Source: Rhizobium tibeticum (GTDB lineage Bacteria; Pseudomonadota; Alphaproteobacteria; Rhizobiales; Rhizobiaceae). Taken from it: 64,000 bases of DNA. The notes under the pieces were generated by a model, which saw nothing but the letters and a program-made list of their open reading frames with translations, made no database searches and was not told the DNA's origin. The stretch lies in contig NZ_FOCV01000022.1 of the NCBI RefSeq assembly GCF_900110205.1, forward strand, positions 1 to 64,000. The letters run 5' to 3'. The position numbers and the translations under genes are program-made. Positions 41,790-49,935 of this stretch are shown one piece after another; positions within the stretch are counted from its first letter, which is position 1; every line of letters starts with the position of its first letter.

Positions 41790-42821
41790 ATGAAAGCCGT
41801 CGTAATCCATGCCGCCAAGGATCTGCGCATCGAAGATCGAGAGCCGGAGGCTGTCGGCCGGGGGCAGGTCGAGGTTGCCATCGAGGCTGGGGGCATCTGC
41901 GGGTCCGACCTGCACTACTATCATCATGGTGGTTTCGGCACGGTGCGTGTGCGCGAGCCGATGATCCTCGGTCACGAGGTCGCGGGGACTGTCAAGACTG
42001 TCGGCGAGGGGGTGTCGGATCTGGCGATCGGCGATCGCGTCGCCGTCTCCCCCAGCCGCCCGTGCAATGCCTGTGACTACTGCCTGCATGGACAGCAAAA
42101 TCACTGTCTCAACATGCGCTTCTACGGCAGCGCGATGCCGATGCCGCACATCCAGGGCGCCTTCCGCCAGCGGCTCGTGGCCGAGGCGTGGCAGTGCCAC
42201 AAGGTTGGCGATGAGGTCTCGATCAACGAAGCGGCCTTTGCCGAGCCGTTGGCGGTCACTTTGCACGCGGTTGTTCGCGCCGGTTCGCTCGCCGGCAAGC
42301 GTGTACTGGTTACCGGCTGCGGCCCGATTGGGGCTCTCGCCATCATCGCCGCACGCGCTAACGGAGCGCGCGAAATCGTCGCCACCGACGTCATGGACGC
42401 CGTGCTTCGCAAAGCGGGCGAGGTGGGGGCCGATCGCACCATCAACGTCGCAACCGCGTCGGAAGAGCTCGCAAGCTACGCTGCCAACAAGTGCTACTTC
42501 GATATCCACTTCGAGGCGTCCGGCAACGCCAGTGCAGTCCGCTCCGGCCTTGAGGTCCTCAAGCCTCGCTCGATATTGGTTCAGCTCGGGCTCGGTGGAG
42601 ATGTCTCGATCCCGCAGAACATGGTTGTTGCCAAGGAGATCGAGATGAAGGGCACCTTCCGCTTCCATGAGGAATTCGGTGTTGCCGTCGACTTGATCAA
42701 CCGACGACGGGTTGATCTCTCTCCTCTCTTGAGCGGCATTTACCCCTTGAAAGACGCTGTCGCCGCATTTGAAGCCGCCGGAGATCGCAGCAGGTCGATG
42801 AAGATCCAGCTGGCGTTCTAG
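41790..42821 (+). CDS. idnD: L-idonate 5-dehydrogenase (zinc alcohol dehydrogenase family)
   Basis: A 343-residue medium-chain dehydrogenase. Catalytic zinc site: GGICGSDLHYYHHGG and GHEVAGTV. The structural zinc lobe has four cysteines in CNACDYCLHGQQNHC. NAD-binding VLVTGCGPIGALAI follows. The sequence MRFYGSAMPMPHIQGAF after the zinc lobe is typical of IdnD. It oxidises L-idonate to 5-ketogluconate, which the SDR at 39522 can reduce. It ends the plus-strand operon. Confidence 0.88.
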   Translation: MKAVVIHAAKDLRIEDREPEAVGRGQVEVAIEAGGICGSDLHYYHHGGFGTVRVREPMILGHEVAGTVKTVGEGVSDLAIGDRVAVSPSRPCNACDYCLHGQQNHCLNMRFYGSAMPMPHIQGAFRQRLVAEAWQCHKVGDEVSINEAAFAEPLAVTLHAVVRAGSLAGKRVLVTGCGPIGALAIIAARANGAREIVATDVMDAVLRKAGEVGADRTINVATASEELASYAANKCYFDIHFEASGNASAVRSGLEVLKPRSILVQLGLGGDVSIPQNMVVAKEIEMKGTFRFHEEFGVAVDLINRRRVDLSPLLSGIYPLKDAVAAFEAAGDRSRSMKIQLAF

Positions 42822-42954
42822 TCAACAGCTTTGACGGACCGACGGAGACATTCCGATGCGAAGCCCTTCCCCCGGCCGGCCCAATGTGGACATCAGGGTA
42901 TTAGGCTGACGGAATAGTTTCATCATGCTACCTTTCACCAAGCGTAGGAGAAGC

Positions 42955-43101
42955 GTGGTGGCCGGTGATCAATCGAGTGGGACCTCCCAAGACGACCTGA
43001 AGAAGCGACTTGCCCAGGCCGAGCGCGATCGCGGCGCTGCTGAAAAGCGCCCTTTATTTCCCACCTGGAGAGCAAAAGAAGATCAGTCATGGTTAAGCTA
43101 G
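42955..43101 (+). pseudogene. Possible remnant of a sensor/cyclase-type gene (48 codons)
   Basis: A short frame starts at GTG after TAGGAG and reads GDQSSGTSQDDLKKRLAQAE before losing similarity and stopping at 43099-43101. That opening resembles the N-terminal coiled region of rhizobial GAF/histidine-kinase or cyclase proteins, which are normally hundreds of residues long. The rest of the gene is absent, as if deleted. It overlaps the start of the BA14K-like gene in another frame. The identification is tentative. Confidence 0.3.
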
Positions 43102-43514
43102 TCTTGGTAGCGTTGGACCTGATCATAAGCGGTCTCACCATTGGGTCAGCTCACGCGTTTCCGGCAATTACCCCGCCCGAGATCAACCCGCCCCAGCAAG
43201 CGGAACCCGTGCAGTGGCGTGACCGGGACGGCGGCTCCTACGGCGGTTACGGTGTGATTGTAGGCGGCGCGTTAACGCCGCCGCACTACGGTCCATACCG
43301 TGCCGCATATTACGACTCTTCTTACGGATATCAGCGTCGGCAATATAGCTATTATCGGCCGTATCGCGAGTATGAACCGTCGGTCGCCTATGAAGGTGGC
43401 AGCCATGTGAGTTGGTGCTATGGGCGCTATCGTACGTACAGGGCATTCGACAATACTTTCCAGCCCTACTACGGCCCCCGTCGCGAATGTGTCGGACCCT
43501 ATAGATGGCGCTAA
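43089..43514 (+). CDS. BA14K-family exported protein
   Basis: A 141-residue protein with an N-terminal signal segment (LVLVALDLIISGLTIGSAHA). Next come a Pro-rich region and a Gly/Tyr-rich middle. The C-terminal BA14K motif reads HVSWCYGRYRTYRAFDN, then FQPYYGPRRECVGPY, with two cysteines. BA14K proteins of Brucella and rhizobia are small immunoreactive, lectin-like envelope proteins. Its ribosome site is weak and its N-terminus may be misplaced. It stands alone, convergent with the TetR gene. Confidence 0.8.
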   Translation: MVKLVLVALDLIISGLTIGSAHAFPAITPPEINPPQQAEPVQWRDRDGGSYGGYGVIVGGALTPPHYGPYRAAYYDSSYGYQRRQYSYYRPYREYEPSVAYEGGSHVSWCYGRYRTYRAFDNTFQPYYGPRRECVGPYRWR

Positions 43515-43578
43515 CCGTCTGGCTACCGCGCTGCGGGCAGAGGATTGGCGTCGAGACCCTCACGAATACCGACCGACG

Positions 43579-44160
43579 TCAAACCGCCTTCAGCCTATCG
43601 AGCAAAGGTTTCGTGATAACGTTGAACAGCTTGGGATCGTCCAGCGCCCGCGCTGTCAACATCGCCCCGTGAACTGTCGCCATGAATAATTGGGCTTCGT
43701 CATCGGGCTTTTTGGTAAGCTGGAATACGCCCTGGTCTGCCCCTGACTTCAAAACGGCACTCAACCAAAGAGCCAACCTCTGGAAATGCCCACGCACTCT
43801 TGAGGCTATCTCCTCTGGCAATATCGCCATCTCGCCGGCGAGCATCGCGCACACGCAAATTGGTGCCGATGCGTCCTGGATGCATTGCTGCCAGTAGCTG
43901 AGATACGCATTCAGTCGCTCTAGTGGGTTCGGCAAGCTTTCGTCCAGAGCCTTGAGGCCTTCTGAAGCTTGCATACGGTATCGATCGACGAGAACCACGA
44001 CTAGTTCGTTCTTGGTTGGGAAATGATGATGGATGCTTGCCTTCCGGATTCCAACGGCACCCGCGATATCGGCGTAGCTAAAGCCATTGTAGCCGCCCCT
44101 TACGATGAGGGATTGCGCGATGTCCAAGATCTTGTTCGAAGTCGAAGGTATTGTCTCCAT
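43579..44160 (-). CDS. TetR/AcrR-family transcriptional regulator
   Basis: A 193-residue regulator. Residues about 8-55 form the DNA-binding domain (GYNGFSYADIAGAVGIRKASIHHHFPTK in part), and the C-terminal helical domain resembles the TetR_C group seen in YcdC/NemR-like proteins (CVCAMLAGEMAILPEEI, with a Cys-x-Cys that could be redox or electrophile sensitive). It is divergent from the HdeD-like membrane protein; two palindromic sites lie between them. Confidence 0.9.
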   Translation of the reverse strand: METIPSTSNKILDIAQSLIVRGGYNGFSYADIAGAVGIRKASIHHHFPTKNELVVVLVDRYRMQASEGLKALDESLPNPLERLNAYLSYWQQCIQDASAPICVCAMLAGEMAILPEEIASRVRGHFQRLALWLSAVLKSGADQGVFQLTKKPDDEAQLFMATVHGAMLTARALDDPKLFNVITKPLLDRLKAV

Positions 44161-44171
44161 ATCCCCACCTA

Positions 44172-44253
44172 CCTATTGATAGGAAGGCTGTCAAGTTTCC
44201 CAAAAGCTGGGATCGCTTGACAGTGCATGCAGACATACCTACTAGAAGGTAGG
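44172..44253. promoter_or_regulatory. Paired palindromes between tetR and the membrane-protein gene
   Basis: Site 1 is CCTAT-TG-ATAGG (44172-44183), beside the TetR start. Site 2 is CCTAC-N6-GTAGG (44238-44253) within TACCTACTAGAAGGTAGGC, close to the membrane-protein start. The second is like the TACCTACTAGTAGGTA operators known for TetR-type repressors, so autoregulation plus control of the divergent gene is likely (inference). Confidence 0.55.
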
Positions 44254-44273
44254 CAAATGAAACGGAGCGAGCT

Positions 44274-44837
44274 ATGACCAACCAAAAATCCGCGCAGTCC
44301 AACTGGCTGCGATCCTACTACTACGTGCGAGCAGCCTTCTCGATCGTTTGGGTAGCTGTCGCCATTCTCTCCGCCTCCAACCCGATTCTGACTTCTGTCC
44401 TACTTGTAATCTATCCTGCGTGGGACGCCGTCGCGAACGTCGTCGATGCCCGCTCGAACGGCGGCTTCAAAGCAAACAGCTCGCAAACCCTCAATATCTT
44501 CGTCAGCACGGTTACGACGGCTGCTGTGATCTTGGCCGCTACGAAAAGCACCTTTGCCGTCTTGGCCGTGTTTGGTGTTTGGGCGATTCTGTCCGGCGTA
44601 CTCCAACTGATGACCGGTGTCAGCCGGCGGCGCGACCATGGTGCGCAGTGGGCCATGATTCTAAGCGGAGGCCAGTCCTGCCTGGCTGGCGGTTTCATGA
44701 TCACCCAATCGCTCGGTGGAACGCCGCCGTCAATTCTCGACATCACCCCATATGCGGGATTTGGTGCTTTCTATTTCTTGATCTCCGCAATCTGGTTGGC
44801 GGTGTCCGCTCGTCGGAAAGCGACAGCCGCGGTTTGA
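44274..44837 (+). CDS. DUF308/HdeD-like membrane protein
   Basis: A 187-residue protein with about five to six hydrophobic segments (near residues 17-34, 38-54, 76-92, 95-115, 125-147 and 158-180) and short basic loops such as GVSRRRDHG. The pattern and length suit the DUF308/HdeD acid-resistance membrane protein group, but no catalytic motif is present. The start follows CGGAGCGAGCT. It is divergent from, and probably repressed by, the TetR regulator at 43579. Confidence 0.75.
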   Translation: MTNQKSAQSNWLRSYYYVRAAFSIVWVAVAILSASNPILTSVLLVIYPAWDAVANVVDARSNGGFKANSSQTLNIFVSTVTTAAVILAATKSTFAVLAVFGVWAILSGVLQLMTGVSRRRDHGAQWAMILSGGQSCLAGGFMITQSLGGTPPSILDITPYAGFGAFYFLISAIWLAVSARRKATAAV

Positions 44838-45065
44838 CCTGCGAGCAGTCCAGCCTAACGCGATGGCGCTTGGTTGACTGAGGACCAGCGCTGTCGCGGT
44901 TACCCATCCGCTGGGGGCCTGAAACGCTCCCTATATTCCCGAACGCCAAGATAAGGACGCGGGAAGCCGCAGCGGCGATCCTTCTGTGTCCAGACAATCC
45001 GAGTATCATTGCTGTTTCGATTGCCTGCACTACACGGCCTGCTCGCGCATCGATGAAGGCTACCG

Positions 45066-45284
45066 TTGGCGTCGGGTCTTCGCGAAGAACGCTTCACACC
45101 ATCGCAGTTTCGGCGCTTGTCCCGTGCTCGAAAAGTTGAGGCTATGGCTCAGTGGCTTCACTCGAATTATCGAGACCCCGTTCACGAGACCTCTTACAAC
45201 GGCCGTGAGGGTGGCGAACTGTGGAATAACGGCGGCCCTTACGACGCCGACGAAGAGCTTGCCGGCGAGTGGTTTACGTCATAA
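45066..45284 (+). CDS. Hypothetical ORF, probably a truncated N-terminus
   Basis: Up to 72 codons from TTG at 45066; an ATG at 45144 would give 46. The segment AQWLHSNYRDPVHETSYN and then WNNGGPYDADEEL resembles the conserved opening of a larger uncharacterised bacterial family (typically xxxWFxxNFEDPxxxTPYxSxEGG...GGPYDA). Those proteins continue well past this point, whereas this frame stops immediately at 45282-45284, next to an inverted repeat. A decayed or truncated gene is more likely than a complete one. Confidence 0.4.
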   Translation: MASGLREERFTPSQFRRLSRARKVEAMAQWLHSNYRDPVHETSYNGREGGELWNNGGPYDADEELAGEWFTS

Positions 45285-45338
45285 TAGGAATACATCCCTA
45301 TTATGTATTTGGGACAGATTTTGGCGTTGGGACATATT
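45280..45338. repeat. Inverted repeat plus 18-base-period direct repeat
   Basis: CATAATAGG (45280-45288) and CCTATTATG (45297-45305) form a nine-base inverted repeat with an eight-base loop. It is followed by TTGGGACAGATT (45309-45320) and TTGGGACATATT (45327-45338), direct copies 18 bases apart. Multiple TGTCCCAA-like repeats are common at the ends of IS21-type elements, so this could be an IS scar. It could also end transcription between the truncated ORF and the hydrolase gene. Confidence 0.5.
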
Positions 45339-45360
45339 GCGTGGTTTCCTACATGCAGTA

Positions 45361-46128
45361 TCAGACGAGTGCCAGGCGCAGACAGGTAGATCCGCCAAGG
45401 ACGATTTCAATGTCTCCAGGCGTGACGAGTTCGATCGCGCCACAGAGCGTGCCTGTTGTGACAAGGGCGCCGGCCTTGAGCGACGTATTCGGTCGCATAC
45501 CATCGTTGGCATACTCCAAAAGCCACGTCAGTACGTCTCCCTTCGGATGCTGAGCGGGCGCGTCGTAGATCGGCTTGCCGTTGAACGTCACCTTGAGAGG
45601 CGTGCCGCTTGCCGTGTCGACGGCCGGCTTTTCCACACGGGGACCGAGCACATATCCGCTGTTCCCAAGCCGATCAGCCAGGAACAGGAGGAAGGAGATC
45701 TTGCCGCTCTCCTCGATGGCACTGGCTAGAAGTTCCGCACCGAGGTGAACCGCTTCGATCGCATCGACGATGTCGGCGCGGCTATAGCTGCCCTCGCGGC
45801 GGACCGGCAGGTCCCGACCGAGGCGCACGGCGATTTCCGCCTCCAACTTGGTGCCCCGCTGCCAGGGAATCTGTGCTCCAGATTCCGCTTGCACGAAGGG
45901 ATGCAGGGGCGCTGTCACCGCCTGCCCATCGGGCGAGACGGTTACCTTCCAGGCGTTGCTCGCAATGGCCTCATCAGCGGCAAGAAAATTCTGCGCGTCC
46001 ATTGCGTGCCTGAGATCGGCAGGCAGGGCAAATTCCGCCGTCGGCGCCTGGCTTTGCGAACGGCGCAGGCCGTGTAGTTTTGCGGCTAGTGCACGCGGAT
46101 CAAAGGGGGCGGCGGCTGAAGCTGCCAT
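45361..46128 (-). CDS. Fumarylacetoacetate-hydrolase-fold protein (2-keto-4-pentenoate hydratase-like)
   Basis: A 255-residue enzyme of the 2-oxopent-4-enoate hydratase/oxalocrotonate decarboxylase branch. It contains VRLGRDLPVRREGSYSRADI, AVHLGAELLASAIEE, and the C-terminal GTPLKVTFNGKPIYDAPA and GALVTTGTLCGAIELVTPGD segments (quoted in part), typical of the FAH barrel. Metal-ligand acidic residues in EAEIAVRLG are present. It stands 81 bases downstream of the rhamnose kinase gene on the same strand but is not an established rha gene; it may act on a keto acid from another pathway. Confidence 0.82.
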   Translation of the reverse strand: MAASAAAPFDPRALAAKLHGLRRSQSQAPTAEFALPADLRHAMDAQNFLAADEAIASNAWKVTVSPDGQAVTAPLHPFVQAESGAQIPWQRGTKLEAEIAVRLGRDLPVRREGSYSRADIVDAIEAVHLGAELLASAIEESGKISFLLFLADRLGNSGYVLGPRVEKPAVDTASGTPLKVTFNGKPIYDAPAQHPKGDVLTWLLEYANDGMRPNTSLKAGALVTTGTLCGAIELVTPGDIEIVLGGSTCLRLALV

Positions 46129-46208
46129 GAGGTCTCCTCCATTTTGCTTTGAGTCGCGAGCCTATCGCTAACCCTAAGATGGGGCGAGGGGCCTTGATGG
46201 AAAGATTG

Positions 46209-47585
46209 CTATGCAATCGCTGCATGCCAAGCCTGGCGGTAGGCGTCGAGCCCGGGGATGGTGCTCGGAGCTATGTGACGCTCGCTGGCGGCAGGCGGTT
46301 GGATGCCGCTCAGCAGCGCGGCGCCCTGGCTCGTGCCGGTCGATCCGGGGGTGGCGATGACATCACGGCTGGTGAGCGCCGCAAGCAGCATTAGGTAGGA
46401 ATCGTTGAGTGCAAAAGGGCCTTCGACGATTACCGGGCCTTGCGCACCGATCAGATCGAGGCAGGCCTGGTTCATCAATGCGAGATAGAGGCACAGCGCC
46501 GCGTAACGCTCTTCAGCCGTCGCGCCCTGCGTGTTGACCCAGCGGGCGCTTTTGCCGGGGAACGGTCCGGAGCCGGGCACAACATTCGGAAGCAGCATCA
46601 GGCCTTTCACGATGACCTGCTCGATTGCTGTGGCAACCACTTCCTTGTCAACATGTCCGATCTCGCCGGAGACTACTTCAAATTCGCGTCCGCCCATGAA
46701 ACGGGAGGAGGGAACGGCACGCCCATAGGCATCGACATTGGCAAGTGTGTCGCGCTTGGGATCGAGATGATCGAGGTCTCCACCGACCCCGAAATTGATC
46801 ACCCACGTGCCTGTCGAGACAACGGCAAACGGTGCTGTGCGATCGATCAGATGTGGCAGAAGCGACGCGTTGGAATCGTGAATGCCACAATAGACAGGGA
46901 TCTCACGGGTGAAACCGATCGCTTCGGCGATGTCTGGCAGAACCGGCCCGAGCGGATCGAAGGCGGAGCGGATCGGCGCCATGAGATCGCGGACGCCAAG
47001 TGTGTCGACAAGCGAGGAGTAGCGGCCGTCACGCGGGTTCCAGAGGTCGGTGTGGCAGCCGAGCGAGGTTACCTCGTTCGAAACGATACCGGTCAGTCGC
47101 GCCGTCCAGTATTGCGGATAGGTGAGGATCGTTACCACCTTGGCAAAGTCAGCGGGGAAGGCGGTCTTCTGGTAGTGCAGCTGCGCACCGATATTCAGGC
47201 CCATGTTCTGGTGCGGCGAAAAGGTTTCCTCGAAGGGGGGGCGCAGTCGCGCATAGGCATCGCGAATGTGGGCGGGATATTCGTGCTCGTAGTCGAGCAC
47301 CGGCATGACCAAATTGCCAGCCCTATCGAGAAGCGCCGCCGACGCCCCATGGGTGGTGATCGAGATGGCGTCGAAACCGGGCTCCTTGGCGAAGGAGCGA
47401 AGGGCGTCCAACGTGAAGGACCAGAGATTATCGATGTCGTAGTGTGGATAGAAACCGTCCTTCAGGACCGTGTTCGGGGTCCTCGCCACTGCGACCTCGA
47501 CGCCCGTCACGCTGTCCAGGATCACCACTTTGGCATTGGTCTTGCCGATATCGAGAACGGCGATGCGGCTGTAGTTCGGCGTCAT
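46209..47585 (-). CDS. rhaK: FGGY carbohydrate kinase, rhamnose-pathway kinase RhaK
   Basis: A 458-residue FGGY-type sugar kinase. N-terminal AVLDIGKTNAKVVILDSVTG is the ATP/phosphate loop, and VSTGTWVINFGVGGD and GSTGTSQGAALL are the later ATP-binding motifs. In Rhizobium leguminosarum the corresponding kinase is needed both for rhamnose phosphorylation and for activity of the Rha ABC transporter. It overlaps the mutarotase gene by four bases and is last in the rhaRSTPQUK transcript. Confidence 0.9.
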   Translation of the reverse strand: MTPNYSRIAVLDIGKTNAKVVILDSVTGVEVAVARTPNTVLKDGFYPHYDIDNLWSFTLDALRSFAKEPGFDAISITTHGASAALLDRAGNLVMPVLDYEHEYPAHIRDAYARLRPPFEETFSPHQNMGLNIGAQLHYQKTAFPADFAKVVTILTYPQYWTARLTGIVSNEVTSLGCHTDLWNPRDGRYSSLVDTLGVRDLMAPIRSAFDPLGPVLPDIAEAIGFTREIPVYCGIHDSNASLLPHLIDRTAPFAVVSTGTWVINFGVGGDLDHLDPKRDTLANVDAYGRAVPSSRFMGGREFEVVSGEIGHVDKEVVATAIEQVIVKGLMLLPNVVPGSGPFPGKSARWVNTQGATAEERYAALCLYLALMNQACLDLIGAQGPVIVEGPFALNDSYLMLLAALTSRDVIATPGSTGTSQGAALLSGIQPPAASERHIAPSTIPGLDAYRQAWHAAIA

Positions 47586-47902
47586 GGCATATGAAAGACG
47601 GTGACGAGGTCACTCTGGACGGGAGAATTGTCCGGGTTGGTTGCCATGATGTCTGCCATATGCGCCCACCACTTCTTCATGACAGGATGATCGGGCAGGC
47701 TTGCCATCGTATGATCGGCGGGACGTGTCAGAACGCCGAACAGCGTGTTCGTTTCCCGGTCGAGATGAATCGAGTAGTCGCTGGCGCCAGATTGGTGCAG
47801 CAGCTCGACCAGTTCCGGCCAGATTTCGTCATGCCGCTTCCTGTACTCGGCTTCCATGCCTGGGTTGAGCGTCATCTTGAAGGCGTGTTTTTCGAGCGTC
47901 AT
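47582..47902 (-). CDS. rhaU: L-rhamnose mutarotase RhaU (RhaM)
   Basis: A 106-residue small barrel. FKMTLNPGMEAEYRKRHDEI at the N-terminus, with the catalytic His in YRKRHDEIWPEL, the HLDRETNTLFGVL strand, and the terminal KKWWAHMADIM segment define L-rhamnose mutarotases, which interconvert alpha and beta pyranose forms. The ATG at 47902 follows AACGGG; an ATG five codons upstream is possible but lacks a better site. It sits between rhaQ and rhaK as in R. leguminosarum. Confidence 0.93.
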   Translation of the reverse strand: MTLEKHAFKMTLNPGMEAEYRKRHDEIWPELVELLHQSGASDYSIHLDRETNTLFGVLTRPADHTMASLPDHPVMKKWWAHMADIMATNPDNSPVQSDLVTVFHMP

Positions 47903-47913
47903 TTGGTACCCGT

Positions 47914-48927
47914 TCATTTCGAGCTCAGGGCTTTGATGCGGCGCGCGATAATCGGGATGGCGATCGTGATAATGAGCAGCAGACCGATGAAGATCGACAT
48001 GACGATGCCCGGCACGTTGAGAAGTCCGAGGCCGAAGGTGACGAGGCCCATGACGAAGGCGGCGATGACGACGCCGCCAATCTTGCCGGAGCCGCCGAGG
48101 ATCGAGACGCCGCCGAGGACGACCATCGTGACGACTTCGAGCTCCCATCCCTGCGCGATCGATGGGCGGGTGGAGCCGAGGCGCGAGGTCAGGCAAACGG
48201 CAGCGACACCACTCATGACGCCGGTCAGGACGAAGAGAATGAATTTCACGCGCTCGACGGGAATCCCCGAGAAGCGGGCCGCGAAGTCATTGTTGCCGAT
48301 CGTGTAGACCTGCCGGCCGAAATTCGTGGCATGCAGCAGGATTGCAAATGCGATCGCCAGCGCGATGAAGAGCACGAATTCGAAAGAGAAAACCCAGAAC
48401 ACATAGCCTTGGCCGAAAAAGGCAAAATCCTCCGGATAGCCGCCATAGGCCTGGTCGCCGAGGACGATGTAGGAGATGCCGCGGAACAGGCTCATCGTGC
48501 CGATCGTGACGACGATCGACGGCAGCTTCATGACGGAGACTAGGAAACCGTTGAACATGCCGCAGAGCAGGCCGACGCCGATGCCGATCAGCACGAGGCC
48601 GGGCGCCCCCACACCGACTTGCGCTGCCGCTCCCATAGCTGTCGAGGCAAGGGCGATGATGGCGGCAACCGAAAGGTCGATCTCGCCAGCAATGACGAGC
48701 AGCGCCATGGCAAAGGCGATCATTGCCTTTTCGGTAAAGTTAAAGGTCGCGTCCGACAGGTTCCAGGCATCAAGGAAGTAGGGTGATGCCAGCGAATTGA
48801 AAATGAAGATCAGGACGGCGACACCGAAGAGCAGGACTTCCCAGCTCGACATGATGCGCTTGAACGGCGTGCCGAGACGATCGGGGATGACGCGCTTTTC
48901 GCTCGGGGTGGAAACGACGGTGCTCAT
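47914..48927 (-). CDS. rhaQ: Rhamnose ABC transporter permease RhaQ
   Basis: A 337-residue CUT2-class permease with about eight hydrophobic segments. The class signature GEIDLSVAAIIALASTAMG lies near residue 80, and VVLGGVSILGGSGKIGGVV occurs late. The N-terminal 30 residues are polar and cytoplasmic. It overlaps rhaP by four bases. It forms the channel with RhaP for rhamnose import. Confidence 0.92.
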   Translation of the reverse strand: MSTVVSTPSEKRVIPDRLGTPFKRIMSSWEVLLFGVAVLIFIFNSLASPYFLDAWNLSDATFNFTEKAMIAFAMALLVIAGEIDLSVAAIIALASTAMGAAAQVGVGAPGLVLIGIGVGLLCGMFNGFLVSVMKLPSIVVTIGTMSLFRGISYIVLGDQAYGGYPEDFAFFGQGYVFWVFSFEFVLFIALAIAFAILLHATNFGRQVYTIGNNDFAARFSGIPVERVKFILFVLTGVMSGVAAVCLTSRLGSTRPSIAQGWELEVVTMVVLGGVSILGGSGKIGGVVIAAFVMGLVTFGLGLLNVPGIVMSIFIGLLLIITIAIPIIARRIKALSSK

Positions 48928-49925
48928 GCTGCCACCTCTGCTGGGCTCTCTGCTGCGGCCTTGTCGCGCAGGATGATGCGGCCGCGATTGCGCTCGCGCC
49001 TTGCGTTGAAGACGACGGCGAGAATGATGACGGTGCCCGAGATCGCCATCTGCGTGAAAGGCGAAATCCCGATGACGGGCAAAGCATTCTTGATGACGCC
49101 CAAAAAGAGGGCGCCAAGCACCGTCCCGATGACGGAGCCGACGCCACCGGCAATCGAGATGCCGCCGATGACGCAGGCAGCCACGCTGTCCAGTTCAAAT
49201 CCGCTGGCGATATCAACATAGGCGACGGCGTAGCGCGAGACCCAAAGATAGCTTGCGAGACCGGCAAGTGCACCTGACAACACGAAGGCGAGGAACTTCG
49301 TCCAGCCGACATCGATGCCGGCATACACGGCGGCCGTCGCATTGCCCCCGGCAGCGTAGGTCGAGCGACCGAACTGGGTATACTTCAAGAGCATGTAGAT
49401 TATCGCGACGATGATGATCGCAGCCCAACTGAGGACTGGCATGCCGAGGATGACTGTGCGCGGAACATTGAGGAAGATCGGCGTCATCTGATGGGCGTTC
49501 ACCCACTCACCGCCCGACAGCACGAAGGCCATGCCTCGATAGATGGTCAGGGTTCCGAGCGTGACAACGATCGGTGGGATCTCTAGCGCCCAGACGAGAA
49601 ATCCGTTGATCGCGCCGAGAAAGGCGCCGATCAGGATTGCCGCAAGGATGAGCACGATAAGAGGCAAGTCCGGGTAGGCGGCATTCATCATTGCAATCGC
49701 CATTCCGGTAAAGGCAAGGTTTGCAGCAACGGACAGGTCGATCGACTTGGTCAGAATAACGGTCATCTGGGCGAGTGCGAGGATGATCAGGATCGACGTG
49801 TCGTTGAAGATCGCAGCCAGGTTGCCGGGTGTCGCGAAATCCTGGGCTCGTGTTGCGAAGATCGCGACCATGACCGCGATAATGACGAAGAGCAGGGTTT
49901 CGCGTTTTTTCAGGAGTCTGGACAT
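48924..49925 (-). CDS. rhaP: Rhamnose ABC transporter permease RhaP
   Basis: A 333-residue CUT2-class permease starting MSRLLKKRETLLFVII at 49925, 10 bases after the ATPase stop, with GAGG before it. It contains the class loop TKSIDLSVAANLAFTGMA and CVIGGISIAGGVGSVIGTV. The C-terminus is charged. It is the partner of RhaQ. Confidence 0.92.
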   Translation of the reverse strand: MSRLLKKRETLLFVIIAVMVAIFATRAQDFATPGNLAAIFNDTSILIILALAQMTVILTKSIDLSVAANLAFTGMAIAMMNAAYPDLPLIVLILAAILIGAFLGAINGFLVWALEIPPIVVTLGTLTIYRGMAFVLSGGEWVNAHQMTPIFLNVPRTVILGMPVLSWAAIIIVAIIYMLLKYTQFGRSTYAAGGNATAAVYAGIDVGWTKFLAFVLSGALAGLASYLWVSRYAVAYVDIASGFELDSVAACVIGGISIAGGVGSVIGTVLGALFLGVIKNALPVIGISPFTQMAISGTVIILAVVFNARRERNRGRIILRDKAAAESPAEVAA

Positions 49926-49935
49926 TCCGATTACC

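Noticed and set aside
44986..45729. 247-codon plus-strand frame spanning the repeat region and the hydrolase gene
   Set aside because: Most of it is antisense to the fumarylacetoacetate-hydrolase-fold gene and its sequence has no family character.
46440..47594. 384-codon plus-strand frame opposite the rhamnose kinase
   Set aside because: It lies wholly within the FGGY kinase gene on the other strand and has no recognisable motif or ribosome site.
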